Positions 25,916-33,643 of a stretch of DNA of 64,000 nt are shown piece by piece. Position 1 is the stretch's first letter; each line of letters begins with the position of its first letter. The translations under genes were made by a program, and so were the position numbers. The stretch lies in NCBI RefSeq assembly GCF_009834515.1, contig NZ_CP019426.1, forward strand, positions 2,035,501 to 2,099,500, written 5' to 3'. Below the pieces are notes generated by a model. It saw only the letters and a program-made list of their open reading frames with translations. It had not been told where the DNA came from and made no database searches. This DNA is from Pseudomonas sp. R84. Its GTDB lineage: Bacteria; Pseudomonadota; Gammaproteobacteria; Pseudomonadales; Pseudomonadaceae.

Positions 25916-26887
25916 CTACAACCACCCGGACTTCTTGAAGCTCGCCCACAAACTCACACACCCCACCGCAATAAACCCCAGCACCCCGAAGTAACCGTAG
26001 TGCCAGCTCAACTCCGGCATGTTCTGGAAGTTCATCCCGTAAATCCCCGCCACCGCCGTCGGAAACGCCAGGATCGCCGCCCAGGCAGCAAACTTGCGCT
26101 GCACCACGCTTTGCCGTGAAGCCTCGAGCAACACACCGATCTCGATGGTCTGGCTGGCGATGTCGGCCAAAGTGCTCAGGTCTTCCATCTGCCGCGTTAC
26201 GTGGATCTGCACATCGCGGAAGTACGGGCGCATGTTCTTGTCGATAAACGGGAAACTCAGTTTCTGCAGTTCCTCGCCAATCTCCACCATCGGCGCCGCG
26301 TAACGGCGCAGGCGCACGACATCGCGGCGCAAGCCATGCAGCTTCTGAATGTCGCGTTCGTTCAACGCGCTACACAACACGTTGCGTTCCAGTTCATCGA
26401 TTTCGGCATGAATGGCTTCGCCCACCGGTTGGTAGTTCTCGATGACGAAATCCAGCAGCGCATAGAGTACGAAATCTTCTCCATGCTCCAGCAGCAGCGG
26501 ACGCGCCTCACAACGTTGGCGGACATGCGCGTAGGACGCCGAGTGACCGTTACGCGCGGTGATGATGTAGCCCTTGCCGGCAAAGATGTGCGTCTCGATA
26601 AATTGCAGAACGCCGTTTTCGCGGATGGGCGAATAGGTGACGATAAACAAAGCGTCGCCAAAGGTTTCCAGCTTCGGTCGGCTATGTTTTTCCAGGGCAT
26701 CTTCAATGGCCAGTTCGTGCAGGTTGAACTGACGTTGCAGATTGGAAAGCTCTTGAGCGTCCGGCTCTTCCAGGCCGATCCAGACAAAGTGACCGGTTTT
26801 CGCGGCCCAGGCAGCGCCTTCGTCGAGGGTAATATTGGTGACTTTCTTGCCTGCGCTGTACACCGCAGCAGCAACAACTCGACCCAT
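25916..26887 (-). CDS. CorA-family divalent cation transporter
   Basis: A 323-residue transporter. The first 265 residues form the large cytoplasmic funnel domain, with a long helix near 200-265. Two membrane segments lie at the C-terminus: the first ends in the family signature GMN (284-286, YGMNF) and the second is GVLGFIAVGCVSLWA. The tail is basic (KKSGW). It imports magnesium, or in some members zinc or cobalt. It is not in an operon. Confidence 0.93.
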   Translation of the reverse strand: MGRVVAAAVYSAGKKVTNITLDEGAAWAAKTGHFVWIGLEEPDAQELSNLQRQFNLHELAIEDALEKHSRPKLETFGDALFIVTYSPIRENGVLQFIETHIFAGKGYIITARNGHSASYAHVRQRCEARPLLLEHGEDFVLYALLDFVIENYQPVGEAIHAEIDELERNVLCSALNERDIQKLHGLRRDVVRLRRYAAPMVEIGEELQKLSFPFIDKNMRPYFRDVQIHVTRQMEDLSTLADIASQTIEIGVLLEASRQSVVQRKFAAWAAILAFPTAVAGIYGMNFQNMPELSWHYGYFGVLGFIAVGCVSLWASFKKSGWL

Positions 26888-26992
26888 GGTGGTGATTCAC
26901 TTCTTCTTGGCAGGTGGCAGGGAATACACGGCTTCAGCTTAGCCGTGTCGTTGCTTGAGAGTCAGTGAAATCTGTACAGTTCACCGGGCAAA

Positions 26993-27020
26993 AGAAAACC
27001 CGCACAGGGCGGGTTATCTT
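26993..27020 (-). terminator. Terminator after the acyltransferase gene
   Basis: On the minus strand, AACCCGCCC pairs with GGGCGGGTT-type arms (CCCGCCCTGTGCGGG) followed by TTTTCTTTT. It lies directly after the stop at 27022. Confidence 0.85.
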
Positions 27021-27021
27021 T

Positions 27022-27744
27022 TCAGGCGGCTTGCAGTTGCCGATCCATCGACTCAATGCACTCGCGCATCTGTTCGCGGCACTGATTGATGAGCATGGGC
27101 ATGTCATCCATGGTCAATCCGGCTGTAGGAATCGCCGGCAGCGAGCGTATGAGGATTTTCCCGCTACGCCAGCGATTCAGACGCATGTGCTTGATGTAAC
27201 TGCTCACGCAAACCGGAACGATCGGTACACCGGCGGCAATCGCCATCTGGAACGCGCCTTTCTTGAAGGGCAGCAATTCTTCGCCGAGATTGCGCGTGCC
27301 TTCCGGAAACACCCAGATCGAGGTGTCTTCGTTCTGCAAGGTATTGGTGGTGGTCAGCATCGACTGACGTGCTTTGTGCGCATTGCCACGATCGATCAAC
27401 ACATTGCCGGCCAGCCAGAACAGTTGTCCGAACAGTGGCACCCACTTGAGGCTCTTCTTGCCGATGCACACGGTACGGCGTGGCACGACGTTGCCGAAAA
27501 CGAACAGGTCATAGTTGGACTGATGGTTGGCGATGATCACGCAGCTATCGGGTTTGTTCAGCAAACCGCTGACATCGGATTTCACTCGTAAACGCAAAAT
27601 ACACATCGCTGGTAGCGCATAGAGGCGGGCGCACAGACGGCTGTTGTCAGGATTGAACGGGCGGCAGATCCCGAGAATCACCCCGAGCACACCGGCCAGA
27701 ATAAAGTGCAGGCCCATCAATAACATACGAAACACGAACAGCAT
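27022..27744 (-). CDS. PlsC-like 1-acyl-glycerol-3-phosphate acyltransferase
   Basis: A 240-residue membrane-bound acyltransferase. Motif I, NHQSNYD (the HX4D catalytic pair), is at residues 73-79; motif III, FPEGTR, at 146-151. One hydrophobic N-terminal segment (residues 1-27) anchors it in the inner membrane. It would transfer an acyl group to lysophosphatidic acid in phospholipid synthesis. Longer in-frame starts exist up to 27804, but the ATG at 27744 directly precedes the membrane segment. Confidence 0.9.
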   Translation of the reverse strand: MLFVFRMLLMGLHFILAGVLGVILGICRPFNPDNSRLCARLYALPAMCILRLRVKSDVSGLLNKPDSCVIIANHQSNYDLFVFGNVVPRRTVCIGKKSLKWVPLFGQLFWLAGNVLIDRGNAHKARQSMLTTTNTLQNEDTSIWVFPEGTRNLGEELLPFKKGAFQMAIAAGVPIVPVCVSSYIKHMRLNRWRSGKILIRSLPAIPTAGLTMDDMPMLINQCREQMRECIESMDRQLQAA

Positions 27745-27911
27745 TTTCAGGCCCCACCGGGACAAAAGGTGGCGCAGTGTACGGATGTGCACTGTTTTCG
27801 GCAATTGCCACTATAGAGTCCGGAGATAGCCGATGTTTAAGCGCATGTTTCCGAATTGATGATCAGACCTGTCCTAGAGCTGTTGCAGACTTTTAAACCA
27901 TATGTGCAAGT

Positions 27912-27940
27912 AAAAGCCCGACACGACGGTCGGGCTTTTC
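27912..27940 (-). terminator. Terminator after crotonase gene
   Basis: AAAAGCCCGAC and GTCGGGCTTTT are complementary around ACGACG-type loop bases, with the U-tract on the minus strand, 22 bases past the stop at 27962. Confidence 0.85.
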
Positions 27941-27961
27941 GTTACGTTCTTGAATCCAGGC

Positions 27962-28651
27962 TTAACCCAGATGCTCCTGATCCTGGATGATCGCGTTATC
28001 CAGCGCTTCCAGCAGTGCCTTACGGACTTTCAACTTGGTGTTCTTGTGCGCGAGCATGTTGATCTTCTTCAGTTGGCGCGCAGCGGCGAGGGCGGCGCCT
28101 TGCAGCTCCTCGGCGGAAACCACCTTGTCGAGAAAACCGGCATCCACGGCGCTTTTCGGATCGAACATCTCGCCGTTGATTACCGAGCGGTGAAATGCCG
28201 AGCGACGCAGACGGTCACGCGCCAACTCGATACCAGCGTGGTGCATGGTCATACCGATCTGCACTTCGTTCAGGCCGATGCTGAACGGGCCATCAACACC
28301 GATGCGGTAATCGGCAGACAACAGAATAAACGCGCCCTTGGCCACGGCATGACCCGGGCAAGCTACGATCACCGGGAACGGGTGAGAGAGCAGACGACGG
28401 GCCAGCGTCGAACCGGCAGTCACCAACGCTACCGCTTCTTTAGGGCCGGCTGTCATCACCTTCAGGTCATAGCCGCCGGACAAAATCCCTGGCTGACCGG
28501 TGATGATCACGATGGCACGATCCGTTACCGCCTGATCCAGCGCCGCGTTGAATGCCACAATCACGTCCGGAGAAATGGCATTGACCTTGCCGTTGCTCAA
28601 GGTCAGGGTCGCGATACCGTCTTCGAGGTGGTAGGAAATCAACTCACTCAT
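27962..28651 (-). CDS. Crotonase/enoyl-CoA hydratase family protein
   Basis: A 229-residue crotonase-fold protein (MSELISYHLEDGIATLTLSN). The first oxyanion-hole segment reads GILSGGYDLKVM and the second CPGHAVAKGAFILLSADYRIG. The catalytic Glu usually found after the second loop is in LNEVQIGMTM, position uncertain. It is at the short end of the family range. Whether it hydrates enoyl-CoA or carries out another crotonase reaction is not clear. It stands alone with its own terminator. Confidence 0.88.
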   Translation of the reverse strand: MSELISYHLEDGIATLTLSNGKVNAISPDVIVAFNAALDQAVTDRAIVIITGQPGILSGGYDLKVMTAGPKEAVALVTAGSTLARRLLSHPFPVIVACPGHAVAKGAFILLSADYRIGVDGPFSIGLNEVQIGMTMHHAGIELARDRLRRSAFHRSVINGEMFDPKSAVDAGFLDKVVSAEELQGAALAAARQLKKINMLAHKNTKLKVRKALLEALDNAIIQDQEHLG

Positions 28652-28879
28652 GACGCTATTCCTTGTAAGAAAGATCGGCAGACGTTACCCACCGTCGCAG
28701 GCCAGGTAAAGCGCCGTGACTGACTCGCCAGTCACCGTTTCCCGGCCCACCCAGCGTAACGAGGCATTGCGCTTCTATATAGAAGGGCCGCGCCCACCGA
28801 AGATTGGCCGGTTTGCCATGGCCCGCCGGTGGGCAAAATGGTTTTTTCTCTTAACCGCATGAAAATTCTGAAAAAAAGT

Positions 28880-28908
28880 TTGCCATCGCAAAAGCTTTCG
28901 ACTACATT
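28880..28908 (+). promoter_or_regulatory. Sigma-70 promoter of the tRNA-Ser gene
   Basis: TTGCCA (28880-28885) and TACATT (28903-28908) are spaced by exactly 17 bases, about 40 bases upstream of the mature tRNA. A GCGCGCC discriminator-like stretch follows the -10 box, as in stable RNA promoters. Confidence 0.65.
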
Positions 28909-28946
28909 AGCGCGCCTCGACAGACAGAACATGTTTGAAGAGATAC

Positions 28947-29036
28947 GGTGAAGTGTCCGAGTGGCTTAAGGAGCACGCCTGGAAAGTGTGTATACAGGAA
29001 ACTGTATCGAGAGTTCGAATCTCTCCTTCACCGCCA
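28947..29036 (+). tRNA. tRNA-Ser(GGA)
   Basis: A 90-base class II tRNA with encoded CCA. The acceptor stem GGTGAAG pairs with CTTCACC, and G is the discriminator base. The anticodon stem CACGC/GTGTG (one wobble pair) holds the loop CTGGAAA, giving anticodon GGA, which reads UCC and UCU serine codons. A long variable arm (TATACAGG AAA CTGTAT region) is typical of serine tRNAs, and the T loop reads GTTCGAATC. A strong terminator follows. Confidence 0.96.
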
Positions 29037-29045
29037 TATTCAGTA

Positions 29046-29085
29046 CACAAAACCCCTGATTTCGAAAGAAGTCAGGGGTTTTGTG
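29046..29085 (+). terminator. Terminator after tRNA-Ser
   Basis: ACAAAACCCCTGA and TCAGGGGTTTTGT are perfect complements around TTTCGAAAGAAG, followed by GGTTTC. Confidence 0.85.
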
Positions 29086-29179
29086 GTTTCTGGCGTCCGG
29101 ATTTTATTGGCTGCGGCTTGAATTCCGCTTTGAGCTATTACAATCGCGGATTTATTCATCCATATAGGCACGACATTCC

Positions 29180-29500
29180 ATGATTATTTCCACCACGCAC
29201 GCAATTGAAGGTCGGCAGATCACCGCATACCTGGACATCGTCAGCGCCGAGTCGGTGCAGGGCGTCAATGTGATCCGTGACATGTTTGCCGGTATGCGCG
29301 ACTTTTTCGGCGGGCGTTCGCAGACGCTGGAGCGGGCGTTGAAGGAGGCGCGTATTCAGGCGACTGAAGAGATCAGGGAGCGCGCGCGTGCTCTGCAAGC
29401 TGATGCGGTGGTCGGAGTGGATTTCGAAATCAGCATGCCCGGCGGCAAGGGCGGGATGGTTGTGGTGTTTGCGACGGGTACAGCGGTGAAGTTGCGCTGA
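29180..29500 (+). CDS. YbjQ/DUF74-family protein
   Basis: A 106-residue protein matching the YbjQ family from end to end: a beta strand start (MIISTTHAIEGRQITAYLDIVSAESV), the GVNVIRDMFAGMRDFFGGRSQTLE segment, a long helix (RALKEARIQATEEIRERARALQADAVVGVDFE) and a final beta strand. Relatives form pentamers and are sometimes called heavy-metal-binding, but no cysteine or histidine cluster is visible here, so metal binding is doubtful. It is alone between the tRNA and a convergent gene. Confidence 0.92.
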   Translation: MIISTTHAIEGRQITAYLDIVSAESVQGVNVIRDMFAGMRDFFGGRSQTLERALKEARIQATEEIRERARALQADAVVGVDFEISMPGGKGGMVVVFATGTAVKLR

Positions 29501-29518
29501 GTTTGTTGGGCGGTGTGT

Positions 29519-29553
29519 GAGCCCATTCAGAGATTGAACGGGCTCAGTCTTTC
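29519..29553 (+). terminator. Hairpin between convergent genes
   Basis: GAGCCCATTC pairs with GAACGGGCTC (one mismatch) and is followed by AGTCTTTCT on the plus strand. It can end the ybjQ-like transcript. Confidence 0.6.
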
Positions 29554-29560
29554 TGTGTAA

Positions 29561-29845
29561 TCAGCCTTGTGGCTTGAGGAGCACGGTGCCTCTTTCGTCA
29601 TAGGTCAGTGGTGTATCAATGGCGACCAGAGGGGGTGTATCAGAAGGCGGGATGGGTTCGACTGGCTTGCTGGGATGGTAAATGACCCCTGGTTGCAGAA
29701 CCGGTGTATCCGGATCTGGATACTTGATGGTGATTTCACCGGAAGCGATCTTTTCCTTGAGTTTTTCAGCGCCAGCCTTGCCGGCTGCGATCTGTTCGTC
29801 CGTGAGTTTTACGACAGGCATATTCGGGAATCCGTTGATTTGCAT
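29561..29845 (-). CDS. Hypothetical proline-rich acidic protein
   Basis: A 94-residue soluble protein starting MQINGFPNMPVVKLTDEQIA. The ATG at 29845 has AAGGAGAGAAC upstream, which decides the start over an earlier in-frame codon. Residues 12-36 form a charged helix (DEQIAAGKAGAEKLKEKIA). Residues 40-75 are Pro-rich (YPDPDTPVLQPGVIYHPSKP). No membrane segment, signal or cysteine is present. No family is recognised. Confidence 0.65.
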   Translation of the reverse strand: MQINGFPNMPVVKLTDEQIAAGKAGAEKLKEKIASGEITIKYPDPDTPVLQPGVIYHPSKPVEPIPPSDTPPLVAIDTPLTYDERGTVLLKPQG

Positions 29846-30085
29846 GTTCTCTCCTTGAGATTCATTTGTATGAAAAAGGGCAACGGCCTGTCTCTGCAAT
29901 TCTTTAGCGGTGTAGGACCAATGGCACTACATCGCGTTGAGTTTTTGTAGGCCATTCGTCGGGCATCAGGAGATCTGAATAACAAGTCCAGGAATGACCA
30001 GCTAGTCTCAAAAACGTTGGAGGTCGATATTTTTTCAGGCGAATGGGTTTTTGCCGGTGTCGACCGGTGGCGAAGGGGCGATGGT

Positions 30086-30274
30086 ATGACTGATCCGTAT
30101 ATCGAAGACGATGGCGCTGAATTTTCCTTCAATAACTGTGTACGGTGCGGTCAGACCGAGTACCAGTCAGGCTTTGGCGAGGACCGGGTGCAGACCGGCA
30201 AGATCAAATCCACAGCACCGAAAGGACCGAAGGCAAAATTTCTACCCAAGGTCAGCGCGCGATCCAGAAAATAA
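30086..30274 (+). CDS. Small hypothetical protein with a CxxC motif
   Basis: A possible 62-residue protein starting MTDPYIEDDGAEFSFNNCVR. A CVRC motif at residues 18-21 could bind a metal, but only one pair is present. The second half is basic (KGPKAKFLPKVSARSRK). The chosen ATG at 30086 has GAAGGGGCG upstream; an earlier ATG at 30017 is in frame. A clear terminator follows 14 bases after the stop, which supports it being a real gene. No family is recognised. Confidence 0.5.
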   Translation: MTDPYIEDDGAEFSFNNCVRCGQTEYQSGFGEDRVQTGKIKSTAPKGPKAKFLPKVSARSRK

Positions 30275-30287
30275 TCTGTCACTGCAT

Positions 30288-30314
30288 AACCCCGTCATTG
30301 AACGGGGTTTTTTA
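30288..30314 (+). terminator. Rho-independent terminator
   Basis: CCCCGT and ACGGGG around TCATTGA-type loop bases, followed by TTTTTT, after the small CxxC protein gene. Confidence 0.85.
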
Positions 30315-30432
30315 TGGCTGATTGAGTGAGAGACATGTCCTACTCAGTTCGGCGGCAAATGCAGTGGGCTTTCACAAACTTTTCACGTCTACCGCGGTAG
30401 GGTGAAGCCATCCGTTAGAAAGCAAGTCTCCA

Positions 30433-30460
30433 GCCCGTCTCCCCAGCGGGCTTTTTTTTG
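30433..30460 (+). terminator. Orphan plus-strand Rho-independent terminator
   Basis: AGCCCG and CGGGCT around a TCTCCCCAG-type loop, followed by eight T residues. No gene precedes it after the earlier terminator at 30314. Confidence 0.8.
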
Positions 30461-30598
30461 CCTGTCATAAAACCTTTTGCAGAATCGCTGTCCAATCGGC
30501 GCCGAGTACGCGAAGCCTCTGATTTCGGCTGGACTTTTGCGCAGCGACGGCATTAAATCCCGGCCCTTTTTGTCATCCCAATTTTTGAGGTTTTCGTC

Positions 30599-30970
30599 AT
30601 GCGTTTAACACTGCCTGCTCTGGTTCTCGGGCTTCTGGTTGCTCAAGGTGCAATGGCTGCTGGCGATGGTACTGCTGCGCTGGGCGGTGGTCTGGGTGGC
30701 GCGCTGGGTAATGTCGTCGGCCAGAAAATGGGCGGCAGCACTGGCGCGGCAATCGGTGCTGGCGTAGCAGGCGCGGCGGGCAGCGCAATGGCGGCACGCA
30801 AGGGTAGCCGGACCAAAGCGGCCATTGGCGGCGGTGTTGGTGCAGCCGGTGGTTCGGTGATCGGCAACAGCCTGGGCGGCAGAACCGGCGCCACGATTGG
30901 TGCAGGCCTGGGCGGCGCAGCTGGCGGCGCGGTGGGCAGCAACTTGTCCAAAGGTCACAAGCGTCACTGA
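30599..30970 (+). CDS. Exported glycine-zipper protein (copy 1)
   Basis: A 123-residue protein with a signal peptide (MRLTLPALVLGLLVAQGAMA, cut after AMA). The mature part is almost entirely Gly/Ala repeats of the glycine-zipper type (GGGLGGALGNVVGQKMGGST, then GAAIGAGVAGAAG, GGRTGATIGAGLGGAAGGA), which pack as membrane-associated helices. The end is basic (SKGHKRH). The paralogue at 32542 shares the same order of blocks. The gene's own terminator is split by the IS4 element, which begins 37 bases after the stop. Confidence 0.88.
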   Translation: MRLTLPALVLGLLVAQGAMAAGDGTAALGGGLGGALGNVVGQKMGGSTGAAIGAGVAGAAGSAMAARKGSRTKAAIGGGVGAAGGSVIGNSLGGRTGATIGAGLGGAAGGAVGSNLSKGHKRH

Positions 30971-30990
30971 GACTGATTGTTTGTCCGAAA

Positions 30991-31006
30991 AAGCCCGGCT
31001 TGATGT
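30991..31006 (+). terminator. Left half of a terminator split by an IS
   Basis: AAGCCCGG followed by CTTGATGT. The matching right half, CGGGCTTTTT, is at 32441-32450. Together they form the terminator of glycine-zipper copy 1, with the loop GCTTGATGT duplicated by the insertion. Confidence 0.85.
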
Positions 31007-31053
31007 CTAATGCTGTTCACTTAAGCATTTGAATCCTCGCCGGGCTTCTTCGA

Positions 31054-31087
31054 AAATCCGATGTCAGATCTCTGGCATCGGATTTTT
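31054..31087 (+). terminator. Internal terminator in the IS4 left end
   Basis: AAAATCCGATG pairs with CATCGGATTTT around TCAGATCTCTGG, followed by TTT, ending three bases before the transposase ATG. It could stop outside transcription from reaching the transposase, or sequester its start. Confidence 0.75.
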
Positions 31088-31089
31088 TT

Positions 31090-32421
31090 ATGTCTGTTCA
31101 ACAGGACTTGCTCGACCTCGGCGACCTTTTCAACTTCTGTGACTTGAGTACTTTCACTCAAAATATTCCCATCGAGTGGGTTGCGTCTGCGCTGGATCTG
31201 TCTAGCCAGGCCACTATCCGGCGGCGTCGCTTGCCTGCCGACCAAGTGCTCTGGCTGGTGCTCGGCATGGCATTGTTTCGCGACGAGCCCGTTCATGAGG
31301 TCGCCCGACGTTTGAACATCTGCGCCCAAGGTCTGGCTTCTGACCATCTGTTGGCCCGTAGCGGTGTGACCGAGGCCCGCAAGCGGCTGGGGGCCGACCC
31401 GGTTGAGTGGTTGTTTCGCAAAACGGGTACTCAATGGGGCGCGCAGCGCTATCCCGATGATGCCTGGCAGGATCTGCAAGTATTTGCAGTCGATGGTGCG
31501 CTTCTGCGCACGCCGGATACGCCGGAGTTGCGAGACCATTTCGGTTCTGGAAACACCTCGACCGACCGCCAGACTCCCTTTCCCATGCTGCGCCTGGTGG
31601 CGCTGATGAATGTGCGTTCACACCTGATCCTGGATGCACAGCTTAGCCCTTACCGACGCAACGAAATGCGTCTGGCCGATGAGTTTTTGCAGCAGATCCC
31701 CGACCACTCCGTGACGCTGTTCGATAAGGGATTCTGGAGCGCCGATCTCATGCTCAGCCTGAGCGGCGACGGCAACCAGCGCCACTGGCTGATTCCGGCA
31801 AAAAAGGGATTGGTTTGCGAGGAGATAGCCCGTTACAACCAGCACGACCGTTTGGTGCGTATGAAAGTGTCGCCGCAAGCCAGAAAGCGAAATCCGACTC
31901 TTCCCACACACTGGGAGGCGCGTGAAGTCAGTTATGAAATTCAAGGCAAAGTAAAAACAGTCATGACGTCGTTGCCGGCCAAGATCTACAGCACCAAGTC
32001 TGTTGCCAAGCTTTATCAGGAGCGCTGGGAAATCGAATTGGGCTTCAGGGATATCAAAAGCTCAATGCAGCAAAACGCAATGACCTTGCGCAGCAAAAAG
32101 GTCGATCTGATCTACCAGGAAGTATGGGGGTTGTTGCTGGCTTACAACGTGATTCGTCGGGAGGCAAGTCAGGCAGCAGTGGCGTTTGGTCGAGCGCCGT
32201 CGGACGTCCGTTTCAAGCCGGTTTGCCAGTACATCGCCGTGCAGTTGATCGTGATGGCTGCGGCCAATCCTGTTTCAGCGACGGGTAGACGGTTGGCGGA
32301 ACTTAGAAAAGGCGTTGGCGGGTTGTTTCTGGATCACCGCCCAAGGCCTTCGAGGCCAAGGACGGTGAAGAGCTCAAAAACCCGGTTTCCGGTGGACCGT
32401 AAGGCTGCTCCGCTTAAGTGA
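31090..32421 (+). CDS. IS4-family DDE transposase
   Basis: A 443-residue transposase. After a helical N-terminal domain (residues 1-120), the RNase H-like core shows the first Asp in FAVDGALLRTPDTPE, the second in VTLFDKGFWSADL, and the Y-(2)-R-(3)-E signature typical of IS4 in LYQERWEIELGFRDIKSSM. An insertion domain rich in beta strands lies between the second Asp and the Glu. It is intact. The stop codon lies inside the right terminal repeat. The start is immediately after an internal terminator hairpin. Confidence 0.95.
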   Translation: MSVQQDLLDLGDLFNFCDLSTFTQNIPIEWVASALDLSSQATIRRRRLPADQVLWLVLGMALFRDEPVHEVARRLNICAQGLASDHLLARSGVTEARKRLGADPVEWLFRKTGTQWGAQRYPDDAWQDLQVFAVDGALLRTPDTPELRDHFGSGNTSTDRQTPFPMLRLVALMNVRSHLILDAQLSPYRRNEMRLADEFLQQIPDHSVTLFDKGFWSADLMLSLSGDGNQRHWLIPAKKGLVCEEIARYNQHDRLVRMKVSPQARKRNPTLPTHWEAREVSYEIQGKVKTVMTSLPAKIYSTKSVAKLYQERWEIELGFRDIKSSMQQNAMTLRSKKVDLIYQEVWGLLLAYNVIRREASQAAVAFGRAPSDVRFKPVCQYIAVQLIVMAAANPVSATGRRLAELRKGVGGLFLDHRPRPSRPRTVKSSKTRFPVDRKAAPLK

Positions 32422-32440
32422 ACAGCATTAGGCTTGATGT

Positions 32441-32450
32441 CGGGCTTTTT
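32441..32450 (+). terminator. Right half of the split terminator
   Basis: CGGGCTTTTT, complement of AAAAAGCCCG at 30989-30997. It is now 1.4 kb away from its partner, so the glycine-zipper copy 1 transcript has lost its normal terminator. Confidence 0.8.
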
Positions 32451-32541
32451 CATGGCTGAACGTTTTTCCCGTTTGCGTCTCCAATCTCACATAGGCCCAT
32501 GTCTGGGCGGACTGTCCCGCTTCGGGAACTGTGAGGTTCAT

Positions 32542-32961
32542 ATGCGCTTGTCATTATCTGCACTGTTTTTCGGTTTGCTGGTAGCACAAGGGGCGATGGC
32601 CGCTGGTGATGGCACCGCCGCTGTGGGTGGCGGCCTGGGCGGCGCGCTCGGCAATGTGGTCGGTGGACAACTCGGTGGCAGTACTGGCGCGGCGGTAGGT
32701 GCGGGTGTTGGCGGCGCGGCCGGCAGTGCCGTCGGGGCGAATAAGCGTAATCGCACCGAAGCTGCCATTGGTGGTGGTCTCGGCGCGGCGGGTGGCTCGG
32801 TCGTCGGCAACAGCCTCGGCGGCTCAACGGGTTCGACCATTGGCGCAGGGTTGGGCGGCGCGGCGGGTGGTGCGGTCGGTAATAACCTCGGTGACGATGG
32901 TGGCTCTCATTCGGGCGGCGGTCATAAACACAAGAACAAACATAAAAACCGCCATCATTGA
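32542..32961 (+). CDS. Exported glycine-zipper protein (copy 2)
   Basis: A 139-residue paralogue of the protein at 30599 with the same signal peptide pattern (MRLSLSALFFGLLVAQGAMA) and the same Gly/Ala-rich zipper blocks. The C-terminus differs: an acidic DDGG segment is followed by a His/Lys tail (GGGHKHKNKHKNRHH), which might bind metal ions or the cell surface. An upstream ATG in frame was rejected because the signal peptide starts at 32542. A terminator follows at about 32977. Confidence 0.88.
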   Translation: MRLSLSALFFGLLVAQGAMAAGDGTAAVGGGLGGALGNVVGGQLGGSTGAAVGAGVGGAAGSAVGANKRNRTEAAIGGGLGAAGGSVVGNSLGGSTGSTIGAGLGGAAGGAVGNNLGDDGGSHSGGGHKHKNKHKNRHH

Positions 32962-32975
32962 TGGAGGTTTGAACA

Positions 32976-33003
32976 GAAACCCGGCTTTTTGCCGGGTTTT
33001 TTG
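32976..33003 (+). terminator. Rho-independent terminator
   Basis: AAACCCGGC and GCCGGGTTT around TTTTT, followed by TTTG, 15 bases after copy 2. Confidence 0.88.
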
Positions 33004-33083
33004 TATTTGCTCGTCAGACACCGGAACGATTGGCCGTAGGGCTTTTCGAACGTCATACACGCCATGAGATGATGAGGTTTGCC

Positions 33084-33257
33084 ATGACTCCCGAAACTGA
33101 AGGCAAGGAAGAGAAAGGTTCGAGTGGACTGCCGTTTATCAATGACCCGGGGAATGAGGATCCGGGGTCGTTGATGGATGATGCCACGGTGCCGTTGAAT
33201 GATTCGGATGAGGCGGATATGGAGTATGAAGAGGATGAGGATGAGGATGAGCAGTGA
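33084..33257 (+). CDS. Small acidic hypothetical protein
   Basis: A 57-residue, highly acidic protein: MTPETEGKEEKGSSGLPF, then a low-complexity tail that is almost all Asp/Glu (EADMEYEEDEDEDEQ). It has no membrane segment or cysteine and is probably disordered. GATGAGG before the ATG at 33084 supports this start; longer in-frame options exist from 33030. The acidic run at the end is encoded by a purine-rich repeat (GATGAGGATGAGGATGAG). No family is assigned. Confidence 0.65.
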   Translation: MTPETEGKEEKGSSGLPFINDPGNEDPGSLMDDATVPLNDSDEADMEYEEDEDEDEQ

Positions 33258-33303
33258 ACGCTTGTCTTCAAACCGAACCTAGTTATCTGAACCTGAATCT
33301 ACT

Positions 33304-33323
33304 GGGCCTGTAATTTCAGGCCC
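33304..33323. other. GGGCCTG hairpin downstream of the orphan immunity gene
   Basis: GGGCCTG and CAGGCCC around TAATTT. Almost the same hairpin recurs at 33779-33796, so the two flank the decayed toxin/immunity remnant. Confidence 0.6.
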
Positions 33324-33338
33324 TTATAGGTGTGCATG

Positions 33339-33643
33339 CTAGTCAGCCATACTTTCGTTTAACTTCCTTTCGATGTGATGTAGCCATACTTCGCCAGATG
33401 CCCATTCGTTCCAGTAACAGTAGTAGCAATGCAGTTCCTTTAACAGAAACGCCCGTAGGTCCATTTCGTTTAGCCTTCGGCTGAGTAAGGTTTGCAACTC
33501 GTTACGGACTAATAGTAATACTTCCTTGTCGGAGTTTCTCAAAAAATCGTCAATCACTTGATCAGATGTGTCGTGCTCCACCAGCCAGTCTTGATGAAAG
33601 TAGGCGCCAAAAAATCATGAGCCTCTGGAAAGTCACTTTTCAT
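33339..33643 (-). pseudogene. Frameshifted second immunity gene
   Basis: From the ATG at 33643 the frame reads MKSDFPEAHDFLAP, then leaves the family pattern. In the next frame the sequence continues FFGAYFHQDWLVEHDTSDQV and runs to a stop at 33339 (...CYYCYWNEWASGEVWLHHIE). This matches the intact immunity protein at 33870 along its whole length. The break is at a run of six T (minus strand) in GATTTTTTGG; one more T restores the frame. It is a CdiI-type immunity gene, either decayed, read by frameshifting, or affected by a sequencing error. Confidence 0.8.

Larger units (their letters stand above)
30275..30598. other. 324-base intergenic region with two terminators
   Basis: The first terminator (30288-30314) ends the upstream gene. 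A second (30433-30460) follows about 120 bases later with no open frame between them, so a short non-coding transcript may end there. The last 60 bases hold the leader of the glycine-zipper gene. Confidence 0.6.
31007..32431 (+). mobile_element. IS4-family insertion sequence in a terminator loop
   Basis: A complete 1,425-base element. The 20-base terminal inverted repeats are perfect: CTAATGCTGTTCACTTAAGC at 31007-31026 and its complement at 32412-32431. A 9-base direct repeat, GCTTGATGT, flanks it (30998-31006 and 32432-32440); one more G could make it 10. A hairpin plus T-run inside the left end, 31054-31087, may block read-through into the transposase. Confidence 0.95.

Noticed and set aside
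28732..28932. Minus-strand frame upstream of tRNA-Ser
   Set aside because: It overlaps the tRNA promoter and lacks coding character.
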